Shown here one piece after another: positions 12,279-22,005 of a DNA stretch of 64,000 nucleotides. The notes under the pieces were generated by a model. That model was not told the DNA's origin, made no database searches, and worked only from the letters and a program-made list of their open reading frames with translations. Both the position numbers and the translations under genes were made by a program. This DNA comes from Pantoea sp. Eser (GTDB taxonomy: Bacteria > Pseudomonadota > Gammaproteobacteria > Enterobacterales > Enterobacteriaceae), in contig SZZY01000016.1 of NCBI GenBank assembly GCA_009830035.1, forward strand, positions 1 to 64,000. Direction: 5' to 3'. Every line of letters begins with the position of its first letter. The stretch's first letter is position 1.

Positions 12279-12837
12279 CAGTCTGGTATCCGGTGAGTCA
12301 GAACGGAAAGGATGCGATTATTCAGGTCGTCATAGGCGCCTGGCAGGCTCCACGATGAGAAGCCCAGTCAGATAATGCTGCCCGGCTCCACCTCAGCATG
12401 ACGGTGGTTCCAGTAAGCAATCGGCACCTGCTGCGTGGCACCCGACGGGGCGATAACTGTTGCAAAATTTCGTTCCGCGCCGGAAAGGCGTGGATGATCG
12501 GCCGGATGCAGACGCACCCAGTTCGGGTCGAGCGAAGTTAACTGCCGTCCGGTGACCTTAATCGCGCTCAGCTGGGGGATCACCTCATCAATCGCGGCAG
12601 CACGGTCGCCACTGCTGTCGGCGCGCCAGGCGCGTAACTGGCCCAGCGTCTGCTGATACTGCTGCTGGGCCACGGCGCTGGCGCCGCGTTCGGCAATGAC
12701 GCTGCTGCGCCAGTCGATCGATTGCTGGAGGGCGGGCTGACCAGTTGTGCCAGATCGGGCACCTGGCTCAGTTCTCCCTGTGCGCCTGGGGTGCTGAGCA
12801 GGCTCAATCCGGCCAGCAGGAAAGTGATTTTTTTCAT
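12278..12837 (-). pseudogene. yjbG: yjbG exopolysaccharide periplasmic protein, broken
   Basis: YjbG belongs to the capsule-biosynthesis GfcC family; E. coli YjbG has 245 residues. ATG 12837 overlaps the yjbF stop (ATGA), and a signal peptide MKKITFLLAGLSLLSTPGAQG is present. A one-base loss near 12745 shifts the frame before ALQQSIDWR. Roughly 40 residues are missing in frame between LDPNWVRL and LSGAERNF, compared with the E. coli sequence as recalled. TGA at 12370-12368 interrupts GSIIWLG near the end, where Trp is expected. The original C-terminus VLTHRIPD leads into the yjbH start. Confidence 0.85.
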
Positions 12838-13467
12838 GATTTCGCCGGCTTCAGAATGGTGGTGTCTACGGGGAAGGCGTCAGCCGCCAGCATCCGATGG
12901 GCCTGCACCACATCGCCGCTGCTGTTATCGATCCAGAAAGTGTTTTCCCACTCGCGGTTGCTGCTGTCGAGGCTCACCTGCTCATGCCACACGCGACAGG
13001 CGATACGATTGCCCGCCACGGTCAGCACTTCATCGGTGCCGCGCTGGAAGGTGGACCGAACCGTCCCCCCCTCGGATGTTGCTCTGCTCGGTCCACTGCA
13101 CGATGCGGGTCCAGCTGGCACTGTTGCTGAGGTGCAGGCTGTCCGCCAGCGGATCCTGCTGCAGATTACTCACGCTAAGCAGGTTGTCGGGTAATCCCAG
13201 CGTTTTAACCAGCCGGCCATGCTGTGTCACCAGCATCGCCTGATCCTGCGTCACCCATTTCAGCTGGCCGGCTTCGTTGTAGCCAAGCACCACGAAGATG
13301 CGCGGGCCTTCATTGAGGCGGGCATAGAGGCTGGCGTAGGATAATGCGTTGACCTGCTGGTCGGTGACGGTGACGTCATCCGGACCGTTAACGGCCAGCA
13401 TGAGGGTCTGTTCAAGGCCTTTTTGCGCTTGTGTGCAGGCCTGCAGCAGCAGAGGAAGTTGGCGCAC
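12834..13467 (-). pseudogene. yjbF: yjbF exopolysaccharide lipoprotein, frameshifted
   Basis: YjbF is a GfcB-type lipoprotein of the yjbEFGH operon. GTG 13467 behind CAGGGACAC gives VRQLPLLLQACTQAQ. The Cys is preceded by a lipobox-like LQA, but the hydrophobic stretch is only about six residues, far shorter than a normal lipoprotein signal, so a small deletion there is likely. The family signatures IFVVLGYNEAGQLKWVT and TRHGR-like TQHGRLVKT follow. A run of seven Gs (plus-strand C7 near 13066-13072) adds one base and breaks the frame after SNIRGG. The remainder NTFWIDNSSGDVVQ and FPVDTTILKPAKS is open to TGA. The end overlaps yjbG by four bases. Confidence 0.85.
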
Positions 13468-13663
13468 TGTGTGTCCCTGATAAGTCATGCCAAAGTAAAC
13501 ATAACCACACAGGCGTGTGGTTATGTTTAAAGGTCCTATACCCGCAGGGTTCGCGTGCCGGTACAGCAAGACTGCGTTGCCCGGCAGATCATTCACCGTG
13601 GTCAGTGATAACGCCGTTGCCCGTTCGCCGCTGTCTGGCACCCGAACACCTGCTGGGTATCCA

Positions 13664-13912
13664 TCAACGAGTGGTGCTCGTCGTGGTCGTGGTTGTTGTA
13701 CCGGTATTTACGCCGTCACCACCGCCAAAAGCAGCAATGCCGAGTCCGACTAACGCGCCAAGTGCGCCGATACCTACAGCGGTCGACGTGCCAGCGGAGA
13801 TAGCTCCCGCCTGAGCGCCTGCTGCGGCACCTGCGTCTTCCGGGGCTGCAAAAGCACTGGAAGAGACAGCAACGAAAATCAGGTCTGCACCGGCAACCAT
13901 GGTTTTTTTCAT
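13664..13912 (-). CDS. yjbE: YjbE small secreted protein of the exopolysaccharide operon
   Basis: An 82-residue protein and the first gene of yjbEFGH. It starts MKKTMVAGADLIFVAVSSSAFA, a signal peptide with an odd Asp inside the hydrophobic core. An Ala/Gly-rich segment follows, then the hallmark end GGGDGVNTGTTTTTTTSTTR, very close to E. coli YjbE. The frame is intact, but its partners yjbF, yjbG and yjbH are all broken, so it is probably a passenger. About 200 bases separate it from yjbF. Confidence 0.85.
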   Translation of the reverse strand: MKKTMVAGADLIFVAVSSSAFAAPEDAGAAAGAQAGAISAGTSTAVGIGALGALVGLGIAAFGGGDGVNTGTTTTTTTSTTR

Positions 13913-14158
13913 AACAACGTTTGCTGCATTGAGTGAATGAAGGATGTCTGATCCGCAACATTCACCGCGCAGATAACTACGCAGCAAAGGCGACGGACAG
14001 TCCCATTGCGGGCGCGTTCAGTAGTATAGGGCAACAAAATACCAGAGTTCAGCACCGGAAAAAGCAGGCGATCGGGCGGGGTAAAACGGAGGGATATTAA
14101 GTCAGTTTGGATTTAACACCTTTTTATATCGGAATATTTCCGATTAATGCCGCATATT

Positions 14159-14458
14159 TCACTGGTCGTGAAACAGATGCAAAGCGTATTGTTCTTTTTT
14201 AGTTATATTTGGCACGGAATAAGAATAATCAGAATTTACCCAGGATTGCGTTATTTTAATCCCATTTTGAATCAAAGAGTAACTGCTATCAGGCACCGTT
14301 TTCAGGTCCATTTTTAACTGGATTAAGGTGTAGTTAATAACGGCATGTTCAGAATTATCTTCGGTGCTTTTAAGAATTATCCAACCGGAGCGGCAGGCGC
14401 ACAGTGAATAAATTGTCCGATCCGGGTTAAAACCGGGCAAAAAAAGGGCGGCATTCAT
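14159..14458 (-). CDS. AT-rich small open frame of unknown nature
   Basis: The frame encodes up to 99 residues, with an internal ATG that would give a 51-residue product starting MDLKTVPDSSYSL. I recognise no family. The composition is clearly more AT-rich than the flanking genes (Asn, Ile, Tyr, Ser rich). The upstream end of the frame lies inside the pgi terminator, so the longer form is unlikely to be real. It may be a small lineage-specific gene, a remnant of foreign DNA, or chance. It sits in the 567-base gap between yjbE and pgi, which must also hold the yjbE promoter. Confidence 0.25.
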   Translation of the reverse strand: MNAALFLPGFNPDRTIYSLCACRSGWIILKSTEDNSEHAVINYTLIQLKMDLKTVPDSSYSLIQNGIKITQSWVNSDYSYSVPNITKKEQYALHLFHDQ

Positions 14459-14465
14459 GCCGCCC
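14437..14465 (-). terminator. pgi intrinsic terminator
   Basis: GGGCGGCA-TTCA-TGCCGCCC (8 bp stem, 14446-14465) is followed on the minus strand by a run of seven Ts. It lies 14 bases beyond the pgi stop codon. Confidence 0.88.
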
Positions 14466-14479
14466 GGATATTTTATCGC

Positions 14480-16129
14480 CTATTGACGCCAGGATTTATA
14501 GCGATTAATTAAGGCATTGGTTGAACTGTCATGACTGGTAATTTTTTCGTCATTTTCCAGTTCTGGCAGAATACGGTTTGCCAGCTGCTTACCTAATTCC
14601 ACGCCCCACTGATCGAAGGTGAAGATATTCAGAATCGCGCCCTGGGTGAAGATCTTGTGCTCATACAGGGCAATCAGCGCGCCGAGGCTGTACGGCGTAA
14701 TTTCACGCAGCAGGATGGAGTTAGTCGGACGGTTACCTTCAAACACCTTGAACGGCACGATGTGGGCGACCGATTCGGCCGATTTACCGGCATCGGTAAA
14801 CTCTTTCTCGACCACTTCGCGTGACTTGCCAAACGCCAGCGCTTCGGTCTGTGCGAAGAAGTTAGACAGCAGTTTTGGATGGTGATCCGCCAGCGCATTG
14901 TGGGTGATCGCCGGTGCGATAAAGTCACACGGCACCAGCTTGGTTCCCTGATGGATCAGCTGATAAAACGCGTGCTGGCCGTTGGTGCCCGGTTCGCCCC
15001 AGATGATCGGGCCGGTCTGGTAATCCACCGGATTGCCGTCACGATCGACATACTTACCGTTTGATTCCATATTTCCCTGCTGGAAATAGGCGGCAAAGCG
15101 GTGCATGTACTGGTCATACGGCAGAATCGCTTCGGTTTCCGCGCCGAAGAAATTGTTATACCAGATGCCAATCAGCGCCAGCAGGACCGGCAGGTTCTGT
15201 TCGGCTGGGGTAGAGGCGAAGTGCTGGTCCATCGCATGCGCGCCGCTCAGCAACTGCTCGAAGTTATCGAAACCGATAGAGAGAATGATCGACAGGCCAA
15301 TCGCTGACCACAGTGAGTAGCGACCGCCAACCCAGTCCCAGAATTCGAACATGTTGTTGGTATCGATACCAAATTCGCCGACCGCTTTAGCGTTGGTCGA
15401 GAGCGCCGCAAAGTGTTTCGCTACGTGCTGCTGGTCACCGGCCGTTTTCAGGAACCAGTCTCGGGCGCTGTGCGCATTGGTCATGGTTTCCTGGGTGGTG
15501 AAGGTTTTTGACGCCACCAGGAACAGGGTGGTTTCCGGGCTGAGATCTTTCAGCGTTTCGGCGATATGGGTGCCGTCAACGTTGGAGACAAAGTGCATGT
15601 TCAAGCGGTTTTTGTAAGGACGCAGCGCTTCCGTCACCATGAAAGGACCGAGGTCAGACCCGCCGATACCGATGTTGACCACGTCGGTGATCGCTTTACC
15701 GGTATAGCCTTTCCATTCGCCGCTGATGATGCGCTCTGAAAAGCCCTTCATCTTATGCAGCACCGCATTGACCTCTAGCATCACATCTTTGCCATCGACC
15801 AGAATCGGCGTGTTGCTGCGGTTACGCAGCGCAACGTGCAGCACCGCACGGTCTTCGGTGCGGTTAATTTTCTCACCAGAGAACATAGACTTAATCGCGC
15901 CGCTTAAATCGGTCTCTTTCGCCAGCGCCTGTAATTTGTCGAGGGTTTCCTGGGTGATGCGGTTTTTGGAGAAATCCACCAGCATCTTATCATCAAAGGT
16001 GGCAGAGAATTTGGCAAAACGATCGGCATCCTGGGCAAACAGGTCGGCAATTTCTACCGATTTCATCTGCTCAAAATGCTGTTGCAGCGCTTTCCAGGCT
16101 GCGGTTTGTGTCGGATTGATATTTTTCAT
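14480..16129 (-). CDS. pgi: glucose-6-phosphate isomerase
   Basis: Interconverts glucose-6-phosphate and fructose-6-phosphate in the cytoplasm. The protein is 549 residues, the same as E. coli, with start [15 protein letters not shown] at ATG 16129; the in-frame codons upstream lack homology. Signature motifs are intact: [46 protein letters not shown] and the second PGI signature near [15 protein letters not shown] for Leu at 15775-15777 stands where E. coli has Pro (VMPEVNAV). There are no interruptions, in contrast with the neighbouring yjb genes. It has its own terminator and reads divergently from lysC. Confidence 0.97.
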   Translation of the reverse strand: MKNINPTQTAAWKALQQHFEQMKSVEIADLFAQDADRFAKFSATFDDKMLVDFSKNRITQETLDKLQALAKETDLSGAIKSMFSGEKINRTEDRAVLHVALRNRSNTPILVDGKDVMLEVNAVLHKMKGFSERIISGEWKGYTGKAITDVVNIGIGGSDLGPFMVTEALRPYKNRLNMHFVSNVDGTHIAETLKDLSPETTLFLVASKTFTTQETMTNAHSARDWFLKTAGDQQHVAKHFAALSTNAKAVGEFGIDTNNMFEFWDWVGGRYSLWSAIGLSIILSIGFDNFEQLLSGAHAMDQHFASTPAEQNLPVLLALIGIWYNNFFGAETEAILPYDQYMHRFAAYFQQGNMESNGKYVDRDGNPVDYQTGPIIWGEPGTNGQHAFYQLIHQGTKLVPCDFIAPAITHNALADHHPKLLSNFFAQTEALAFGKSREVVEKEFTDAGKSAESVAHIVPFKVFEGNRPTNSILLREITPYSLGALIALYEHKIFTQGAILNIFTFDQWGVELGKQLANRILPELENDEKITSHDSSTNALINRYKSWRQ

Positions 16130-16527
16130 GGCAACACTCTTGTTGATATTAAGAACCGTCATTCCATCGGGGGCACATCGTACCCGGTTAGCGTTTCAGT
16201 ATGACCACAGTTGCTACTGAAAGGAAAAATTTTGTCACCCGGCGCCGGCTAAGCCGGGCCCAGTCACCGGCCGGCCTGCGCCGGATCGCCAGCATTGGCT
16301 GGTGCGGATAGCCTGCAGGCGGCGAACAGATCGCGCGGCGCAAGTGTGGCGTGAAAGCAGCGATAAATCCTTGTGCCGCATCAGGGATTGTTGCACTGGC
16401 TGAAGCCATTTAGCACTCTAGTCGCTGTGAGGCGGGTAAATTTGTTTTACGGTGCGCCGCAAAACAAAAATCTGCCAGCCTCTGAGATTGACAGCAGCGC
16501 CAGAAACCGATAGATGTATGGCGGCTA
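16130..16527. other. pgi-lysC divergent intergenic region
   Basis: About 400 bases without a supported gene. It should hold the pgi promoter on the minus strand and the lysC promoter upstream of the riboswitch. A GC-rich palindromic patch, CCCGGC-GCCGGCTAA-GCCGGG, lies near 16230-16260. Short open frames here show no recognisable products. Confidence 0.5.
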
Positions 16528-16740
16528 CTTGCGCACCCGTGCGCAAGCCAGAAGAGGCGCGTCGCCCAGGCAGTGTGTTGGAGGAACCGTATCCGGTGAA
16601 GACACATGATGGGGAGCGACGCCGAGGTGGGTTAACACGCGGTGTGTTGCCTGTCGGCTACAGGGGCTGAATCCTCTGGGTTGTCACCAGAAACGTCCAC
16701 AGTCGGACGTTTCGCAAGGTGGGGCGCTTCTGGGTGACTC
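16528..16740 (+). promoter_or_regulatory. lysine riboswitch (L-box) of lysC
   Basis: The sequence matches the E. coli lysC leader closely. The P1 helix pairs CCAGAAG (16548-16554) with CTTCTGG (16727-16733). The conserved AGAGGCGCG, TGTTGGAGGA, CGCCGAGGTG, GGCTACAGGGGCTGAATCC and GTTGTCACCAGAA segments follow in order. A separate hairpin TTGCGCAC/GTGCGCAA lies just 5' at 16529-16546. The element senses lysine and controls translation and decay of lysC mRNA in E. coli. The expression platform runs to the lysC start at 16853. Confidence 0.93.
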
Positions 16741-16852
16741 GTCTACCCGATCTGGTCTGCCCGTTTCTGCTCTTTCCTTGTGCCTGGCTGAAAAAATGTT
16801 TCCGACCGCATTATCGCCGGCGAGAACAAGATAACCTGACACGAGGTCATAC

Positions 16853-18205
16853 ATGTCTCAAACTCTGATTGTGGCAAAATTCGGCGGCACCAGCGTAGCC
16901 GATTTTGATGCGATGAACCGCAGCGCCGACGTGGTGCTGAATGATGCCAGTACGCGTCTGGTGGTGCTATCCGCTTCGGCGGGCATTACCAATCTGCTGG
17001 TGGCACTGGCTGAAGGCCAGCCGCTCACCGAGCGCGCCATCCTGCTGGATGATATCCGCCGTATCCAATATGCCATCATCGATCGCTTACAGCGTCCGGA
17101 CGTGATCCGCAACGAAATCGATCGGATGATCGACAACATTGCCATGCTGTCTGAAGCCGCCTCGCTGGCGACGTCGCATGCGCTGACCGATGAGCTGGTC
17201 AGCCACGGCGAACTGATGTCGTCGCTGCTGTTTGTTGAAATTCTGCGTGAACGCCAGGTCAATGCCGAGTGGTTTGACGTGCGTAAAGTGATGCGCACCG
17301 ATGATCGTTTTGGCCGGGCTGAGCCGGACGTGAAGCTGCTGGCGGAGCAAGCGATTGCCCAGCTGCAGCCGCGCTTTGAGCAGGCGCTGGTGATTACCCA
17401 GGGCTTTATCGGCAGCGAAAGCAAAGGCCGCACCACCACCTTAGGCCGTGGCGGCAGTGATTACACGGCGGCACTGCTGGGTGAAGCGCTGAAAGCGGCG
17501 CGGGTCGATATCTGGACTGACGTGCCGGGCATCTACACCACCGATCCGCGCGTGGTACCGACCGCCAAGCGCATCGACGAAATTACCTTTGAAGAAGCCG
17601 CTGAAATGGCGACCTTTGGTGCAAAAGTGCTGCACCCGGCCACGCTGCTGCCGGCGATGCGCTGTGATATTCCGGTGTTTGTCGGCTCAAGCAAAGATCC
17701 GGCGGCGGGCGGAACGCGCGTCTGTAATGAGACCCGTAATCCCCCGCTGTTCCGCGCGCTGGCATTACGCCGCAAGCAGACGCTGCTAACGCTGCACAGC
17801 CTTAACATGCTGCACACGCCTGGCTTCCTAGCCGAATTGTTTAATATTCTGGCCCGCCACAATATTTCCGTGGACCTGATTACCACCTCTGAAGTAAGCG
17901 TGGCGCTGACGCTCGACACCACCGGCTCCACCTCAACCGGCGACAGCCTGCTGACTCAGGCGCTGCTGACCGAGTTGTCGTCGCTGTGCCGGGTCGAAGT
18001 AGAAGAAGATCTGGCGTTGGTGGCGATTATTGGCAACCAGTTGTCAAAAGCCTGTGGCGTCGGCAAAGAGGTGTTTGGCGTGCTTGAGCCGTTTAACCTG
18101 CGGATGATTTGCTACGGTGCCAGCAGCTATAATCTCTGCTTCCTGGTCCCCGGCACGGACGCGGAAAGCGTGGTCCGTACGCTGCATCACAACCTGTTCG
18201 AATAG
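16853..18205 (+). CDS. lysC: lysine-sensitive aspartokinase III
   Basis: Phosphorylates aspartate, the first step towards lysine and diaminopimelate. It has 450 residues (E. coli 449). The kinase domain shows VAKFGGTSVADF, GRGGSDYTAALL and WTDVPGIYTTDPR. The C-terminal ACT domains that bind lysine show NISVDLITTSEVSVALTLD and GVGKEVFGVLEPFN. ATG 16853 follows GAGGT by a normal spacing. Expression is expected to fall with lysine through the upstream riboswitch. One Leu codon is the rare CTA within CCTAG at 17827-17831, a silent change from the common CTG. The stop is TAG. The gene is intact. Confidence 0.96.
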   Translation: MSQTLIVAKFGGTSVADFDAMNRSADVVLNDASTRLVVLSASAGITNLLVALAEGQPLTERAILLDDIRRIQYAIIDRLQRPDVIRNEIDRMIDNIAMLSEAASLATSHALTDELVSHGELMSSLLFVEILRERQVNAEWFDVRKVMRTDDRFGRAEPDVKLLAEQAIAQLQPRFEQALVITQGFIGSESKGRTTTLGRGGSDYTAALLGEALKAARVDIWTDVPGIYTTDPRVVPTAKRIDEITFEEAAEMATFGAKVLHPATLLPAMRCDIPVFVGSSKDPAAGGTRVCNETRNPPLFRALALRRKQTLLTLHSLNMLHTPGFLAELFNILARHNISVDLITTSEVSVALTLDTTGSTSTGDSLLTQALLTELSSLCRVEVEEDLALVAIIGNQLSKACGVGKEVFGVLEPFNLRMICYGASSYNLCFLVPGTDAESVVRTLHHNLFE

Positions 18206-18426
18206 ACCCCAGCGCGTCGATCGGGCCGCGTGCGCGCGGCCTGAAAATCATCCCCATCCCGCTCTGCCCATCGTTCGGATTTAAGCCTTATTCTACAAGA
18301 CTTTAGATTCTCTCATTGCCAAATGGAACCCATTTTCTCCAGGGATTTCAGTCACTTTCGTTGCGCTGCCGCTGCGCAGTTTTATAATCCCGCCGCTAAA
18401 TCAATACACCCATTTTAGGAAATAAT

Positions 18427-19089
18427 ATGAAAAGGATAGTGGCAGAGGCGCAGGGCACCTTCGTGCCGGTACTGGGCGGTTGCGGTAGTGCGGTGCTGTC
18501 GGCGGCGTTCCCTGGCCTAGGCATTGGCTTCATGGGCGTGGCACTGGCATTCGGGCTGAGTGTGCTGATTATGGCCTATGCGGTCGGGCATATCTCCGGC
18601 GGTCATTTTAATCCGGCGGTGACGCTGGGCCTGCTGGCGGGCGGACGTTTTCCTGCCTCACAAGTGATCCCTTACATCATCGCGCAGCTGGCAGGCGGTA
18701 TTGCGGCAGGTGCAGTACTGTATCTGATCGCCAGCGGATTTGCGGCGAACGGTTACGGTGAGCACTCACCGGGCGGCTTTAACCTGCTGTCAGGCATGAT
18801 TACTGAAGGCGTGCTGACAGCGATCTTCCTGATCGTCATTATGGGCGTTACCCGCGAACGCGCTGCCAAAGGTGCCGCGCTGATCGCTATCGGTCTGGCG
18901 CTGGCCCTGATCCATCTGATCAGCATTCCGGTCACCAACACCTCGGTCAATCCGGCGCGCAGCACCGCCGTTGCGCTGTTCCAGGGAGACTGGGCGCTGT
19001 CTCAGCTGTGGATGTTCTGGCTGATGCCAGTCATCGGTGCGGTAATTGGTGGTGCGATCTACCGCGGTTTAGCCGCAAAAGCAGCGTAA
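18427..19089 (+). CDS. aqpZ: aquaporin Z-type water channel, with a short internal deletion
   Basis: An inner-membrane MIP-family channel of 220 residues with six membrane segments and both half-helix NPA motifs ([11 protein letters not shown] and [11 protein letters not shown]). [16 protein letters not shown] and [13 protein letters not shown] segments identify it as AqpZ rather than GlpF. Compared with E. coli AqpZ (231 residues), about nine residues are missing in the loop before [14 protein letters not shown], between two SG dipeptides. The N-terminus reads [11 protein letters not shown] where GTFWLVLGGCG is usual. The frame is open, so it may still fold, but the loop deletion matches the wider decay pattern. 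Leu CTA at 18517-18519 is another silent CCTAG site. Confidence 0.9.
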   Translation: MKRIVAEAQGTFVPVLGGCGSAVLSAAFPGLGIGFMGVALAFGLSVLIMAYAVGHISGGHFNPAVTLGLLAGGRFPASQVIPYIIAQLAGGIAAGAVLYLIASGFAANGYGEHSPGGFNLLSGMITEGVLTAIFLIVIMGVTRERAAKGAALIAIGLALALIHLISIPVTNTSVNPARSTAVALFQGDWALSQLWMFWLMPVIGAVIGGAIYRGLAAKAA

Positions 19090-19273
19090 TTTCGTCAATG
19101 ATCGGCGGATCGGCAGCAGTCGATCCGCATTTTCCCCTCTGGTCCTATCTGCGCCTTACGCCGTGATAACGAAATGTTATGATCCCGCCTTCGCTTGCGC
19201 AGGCGTTCCTGCCAGGCGTATCTCTATGGCAAACCTGCATAAACCATCACATTCTTATAAGGAATGTCTGGCC

Positions 19274-20209
19274 ATGCTCGCCACCGTCACTCGCCTGTTC
19301 CCGCTGTGGGCCGTGCTGTTATCTGTCGCCGCCTATTATTCTCCCGCTACTTTCCTCGGCATCGGTCCGTGGGTTAGTTACCTGCTGATGCTGATGCTGA
19401 TGCTGATCATGTTTGGTATGGGCGTGACCTTAAATATCGGCGATTTTAAACGGGTACTGACCCGGCCTGCGCCGGTGATTGCCGGCACCTTTCTGCACTA
19501 TCTGGTGATGCCGTTAGCGGCGTGGGGGTTAGCCAAACTTGTTTCATATGCCACCCGATTTAGCCGCCGGGATGATCTTGGTCGGCAGTGTCGCCAGTGG
19601 CACGGCCAGTAACGTGATGATCTATCTGGCGAAGGGCGACGTTGCCCTGTCGGTAACCATCTCGTCGGTTTCGGCGCTGGTGAGGGTGTTCGCCACGCCG
19701 CTGTTGACGCGTTTCTATGTTGATACTCATATTCAGGTGGATGTCGTCGGCATGTTGCTGAGCATCGTGAAGATCGTGGTGATCCCGATCGGTCTCGGCC
19801 TGATCATTCATCACAGCATGAATAGCGTGGTGCGTCGGGTTGAACCTTGGCTGCCGGCGTTTTCCATGGTTTGCATTCTGTTGATCATCAGCGCGGTGGT
19901 GGCAGGCAGCCAAGGCTTTATCGGATCGGTGGGATTAATGGTGATCGCGGCGGTGATCCTGCATAACGCGATTGGCCTGCTGGGCGGTAAGCTGTTTGGC
20001 TTCGATGAGTCAACCTGCCGTACGCTGGCGCTGGAAGTCGGGATGCAGAACCCCGGTCTGGCGGCAACGCTGGGCAAGCTCTACTTCTCACCCTGGCGGC
20101 ATTGCCTGGCGCGCTGTTCTCGGTCTGGCACAACCTTTCCAGCTCGTTGCTGACCGGTTACTGGTCCGGCAAGCCGGTCAACAAGACATCAACGCGGCAC
20201 GGCGAGTAA
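19274..20209 (+). pseudogene. panS: panS-type bile acid:sodium symporter family protein, frameshifted
   Basis: A BASS-family inner-membrane transporter; PanS members export ketopantoate or pantothenate precursors. The start [18 protein letters not shown] follows an AAGGAA site. The first membrane segments run to WGLAKL, where one extra T near 19544 breaks the frame. The next frame ([26 protein letters not shown]) carries the sodium-binding signature and the later [19 protein letters not shown] motif. A one-base loss near 20090 breaks it again before [12 protein letters not shown]. The original end reads [12 protein letters not shown]. The BASS family is certain; the exact substrate is inference. 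Confidence 0.85.
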
Positions 20210-20266
20210 CACCACCGCAATCCACTTGCGTCGGGCAATGCTTCGCCCGGCGCTACCGGCCCGCCG

Positions 20267-21886
20267 TTACTCGTAATCACGCTCATCGTCCGGCTGTTCC
20301 AGCACGGTATAGGCGACGCTGCAAAACAGCGAGTTCAGACGCTTCATATCGCCCAGCAAACCCAGATGCAGTGAACTGGTCTCTATGCTCTGTACGTTCT
20401 GCTGATGCAGGCGATCGACGTGCGCGTGAGAATAGCGACGAATCATCAGGCGAAAGCGATGCTTGGCGCGGCGCAGGCGTTTGGCGCTGGTGACATCGTG
20501 CGACAGAAACACCGACAGGCTCATGCGCAGATTAGCGATCAACAGTTCCTGCAGCGCCTCCAGCTCCTTCAATCCTTCGGCAGAGAAAGCGCGGCCCGCG
20601 ACTTATCCGCAACGTCGCCGCTCATTCGCTCAATGATGTCACCGGCCTGCTCTAGGTTAAGCGACATCTCAATGATTTCGCCCCAACGGCGCGAATCTTC
20701 CGCTGGCAGATCCTCTTTCGGCATCCGCGCCAGATAGAGCTTGATGGCGGTGTAAAGCACGTCAACATCATCATCTAGCCGTCGCACTGTGCGCTCTTCG
20801 CGCGGTTCGCCATGCACTACTTTGTTGAACGCTTCCAGCATCTGTTCCAGCACATCGCCCATACGTAGTGCCTCACGGGCGGCGTTGACCAGCGCCAGCG
20901 CCGGGGTGTCCAGCGCGCTGCGGTCCAGATGTTTAGGCTTCAGGTGCAGATCGTTTTCTACATCATCAGATATCAGCCGACGGCACAGACGCGCCATCAG
21001 ATCGGCAAACGGCACCATCGCCACGCAGCGGATCAGGTTGTAAAACACATGGAAAAAGATCACCAGCTCTTCGTCGTTAACCGGCAGATTATCCAGCCAG
21101 TCCGCCACCAGATTAACAAACGGCAGGATCACCACGCAGCCAATCAGCTTAAACAGCAGGCTGCCAAGGGCGACGCGCTTGCCCGCCGCATTGGCCGTGC
21201 TGGCATTGATCATCGCCAGTAAACCGCTACCGAGGTTGGCACCAATCACCAGGCAGAGCGCCACCTTCAATGAGATGACGCCAGTGGCGGTCAGCGTCGC
21301 GGTAATCAGCACGGCCGCCAGGCTGGAGTAACTGATGATGGCAAAGACGGCACCAATCAGCGCATCCAGCATGATATCGCCGGTCAGGCTGGAGAACAGC
21401 ACCTGTACCCCGGCGGCCTAGGTTATCGGACGGGCGGCTTCGACAATCAGCTGCAGCGCCAGCAGGATCAGGCCAAGCCCGATACTGGCCCGGCCGAGCT
21501 GACCGGCCCGGGTCTGCTTACGGCTGAGAAAAAACACCACGCCAAAGAAGATGAACAGCGGTGACAGCCAGGAGAAGTCAAAGGTCAGGATACGCGCCAT
21601 GATGGCGTTCCCGACATCAGCACCCAGAATCACCACCAGCGCCGGCGTCAGGCTGACGAGGTTCTGCGCCACGAAAGAGGTCACCAGCAGCGTGGTGGCA
21701 TTACTGCTCTGCACCAGCGTAGTCACGCCAATGCCGGCCAGAAACGCCATCGGCTTTTTCTCCACGCTGCGGCTCAGTACCCGGCGCAGATCGGCACCAT
21801 ACACCGGCATAATGCCGGTTCGCACAATTATGGGTTCCCCACACCAGCAGGGCGACAGCAGAGAGTCAATTAAGCAGGGTTAACAC
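20267..21886 (-). pseudogene. yjbB: yjbB (NptA-like) sodium/phosphate cotransporter with PhoU domain, broken
   Basis: YjbB is an inner-membrane Na/Pi cotransporter-family phosphate exporter with a C-terminal PhoU-like domain. GTG 21886 behind GGAG starts VLTLLN, then TGA 21868-21866 interrupts LLSAVALLVWGTH. One extra base near 21833 shifts the frame before VRTGIMPV. The QSSNATT motif is clear. TAG 21420-21418 replaces the Gln of PITQAAGVQV (CCAGG read as CTAGG). The second half continues through FAIISYSSLAAVLITATL to a frameshift near 20595, then the PhoU end ETSSLHLGLLGDMKRLNSLF. Four lesions in one gene indicate long-standing loss. It converges on panS. Confidence 0.92.
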
Positions 21887-22005
21887 GTCGCGATGCTCCT
21901 CGACCATCAGGCTTTAAACAGCACAGACTGCCAGCCTGACGGAGAGAGCAATCTGTGAAGGGGATTGCCGGGCTTTGCGTGAATTTTTCCTGTTTTTTAA
22001 GCCAC

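Noticed and set aside
13664-13720. Run of Thr codons in yjbE as a possible low-complexity artefact.
   Set aside because: A poly-Thr C-terminus is normal for YjbE in E. coli.
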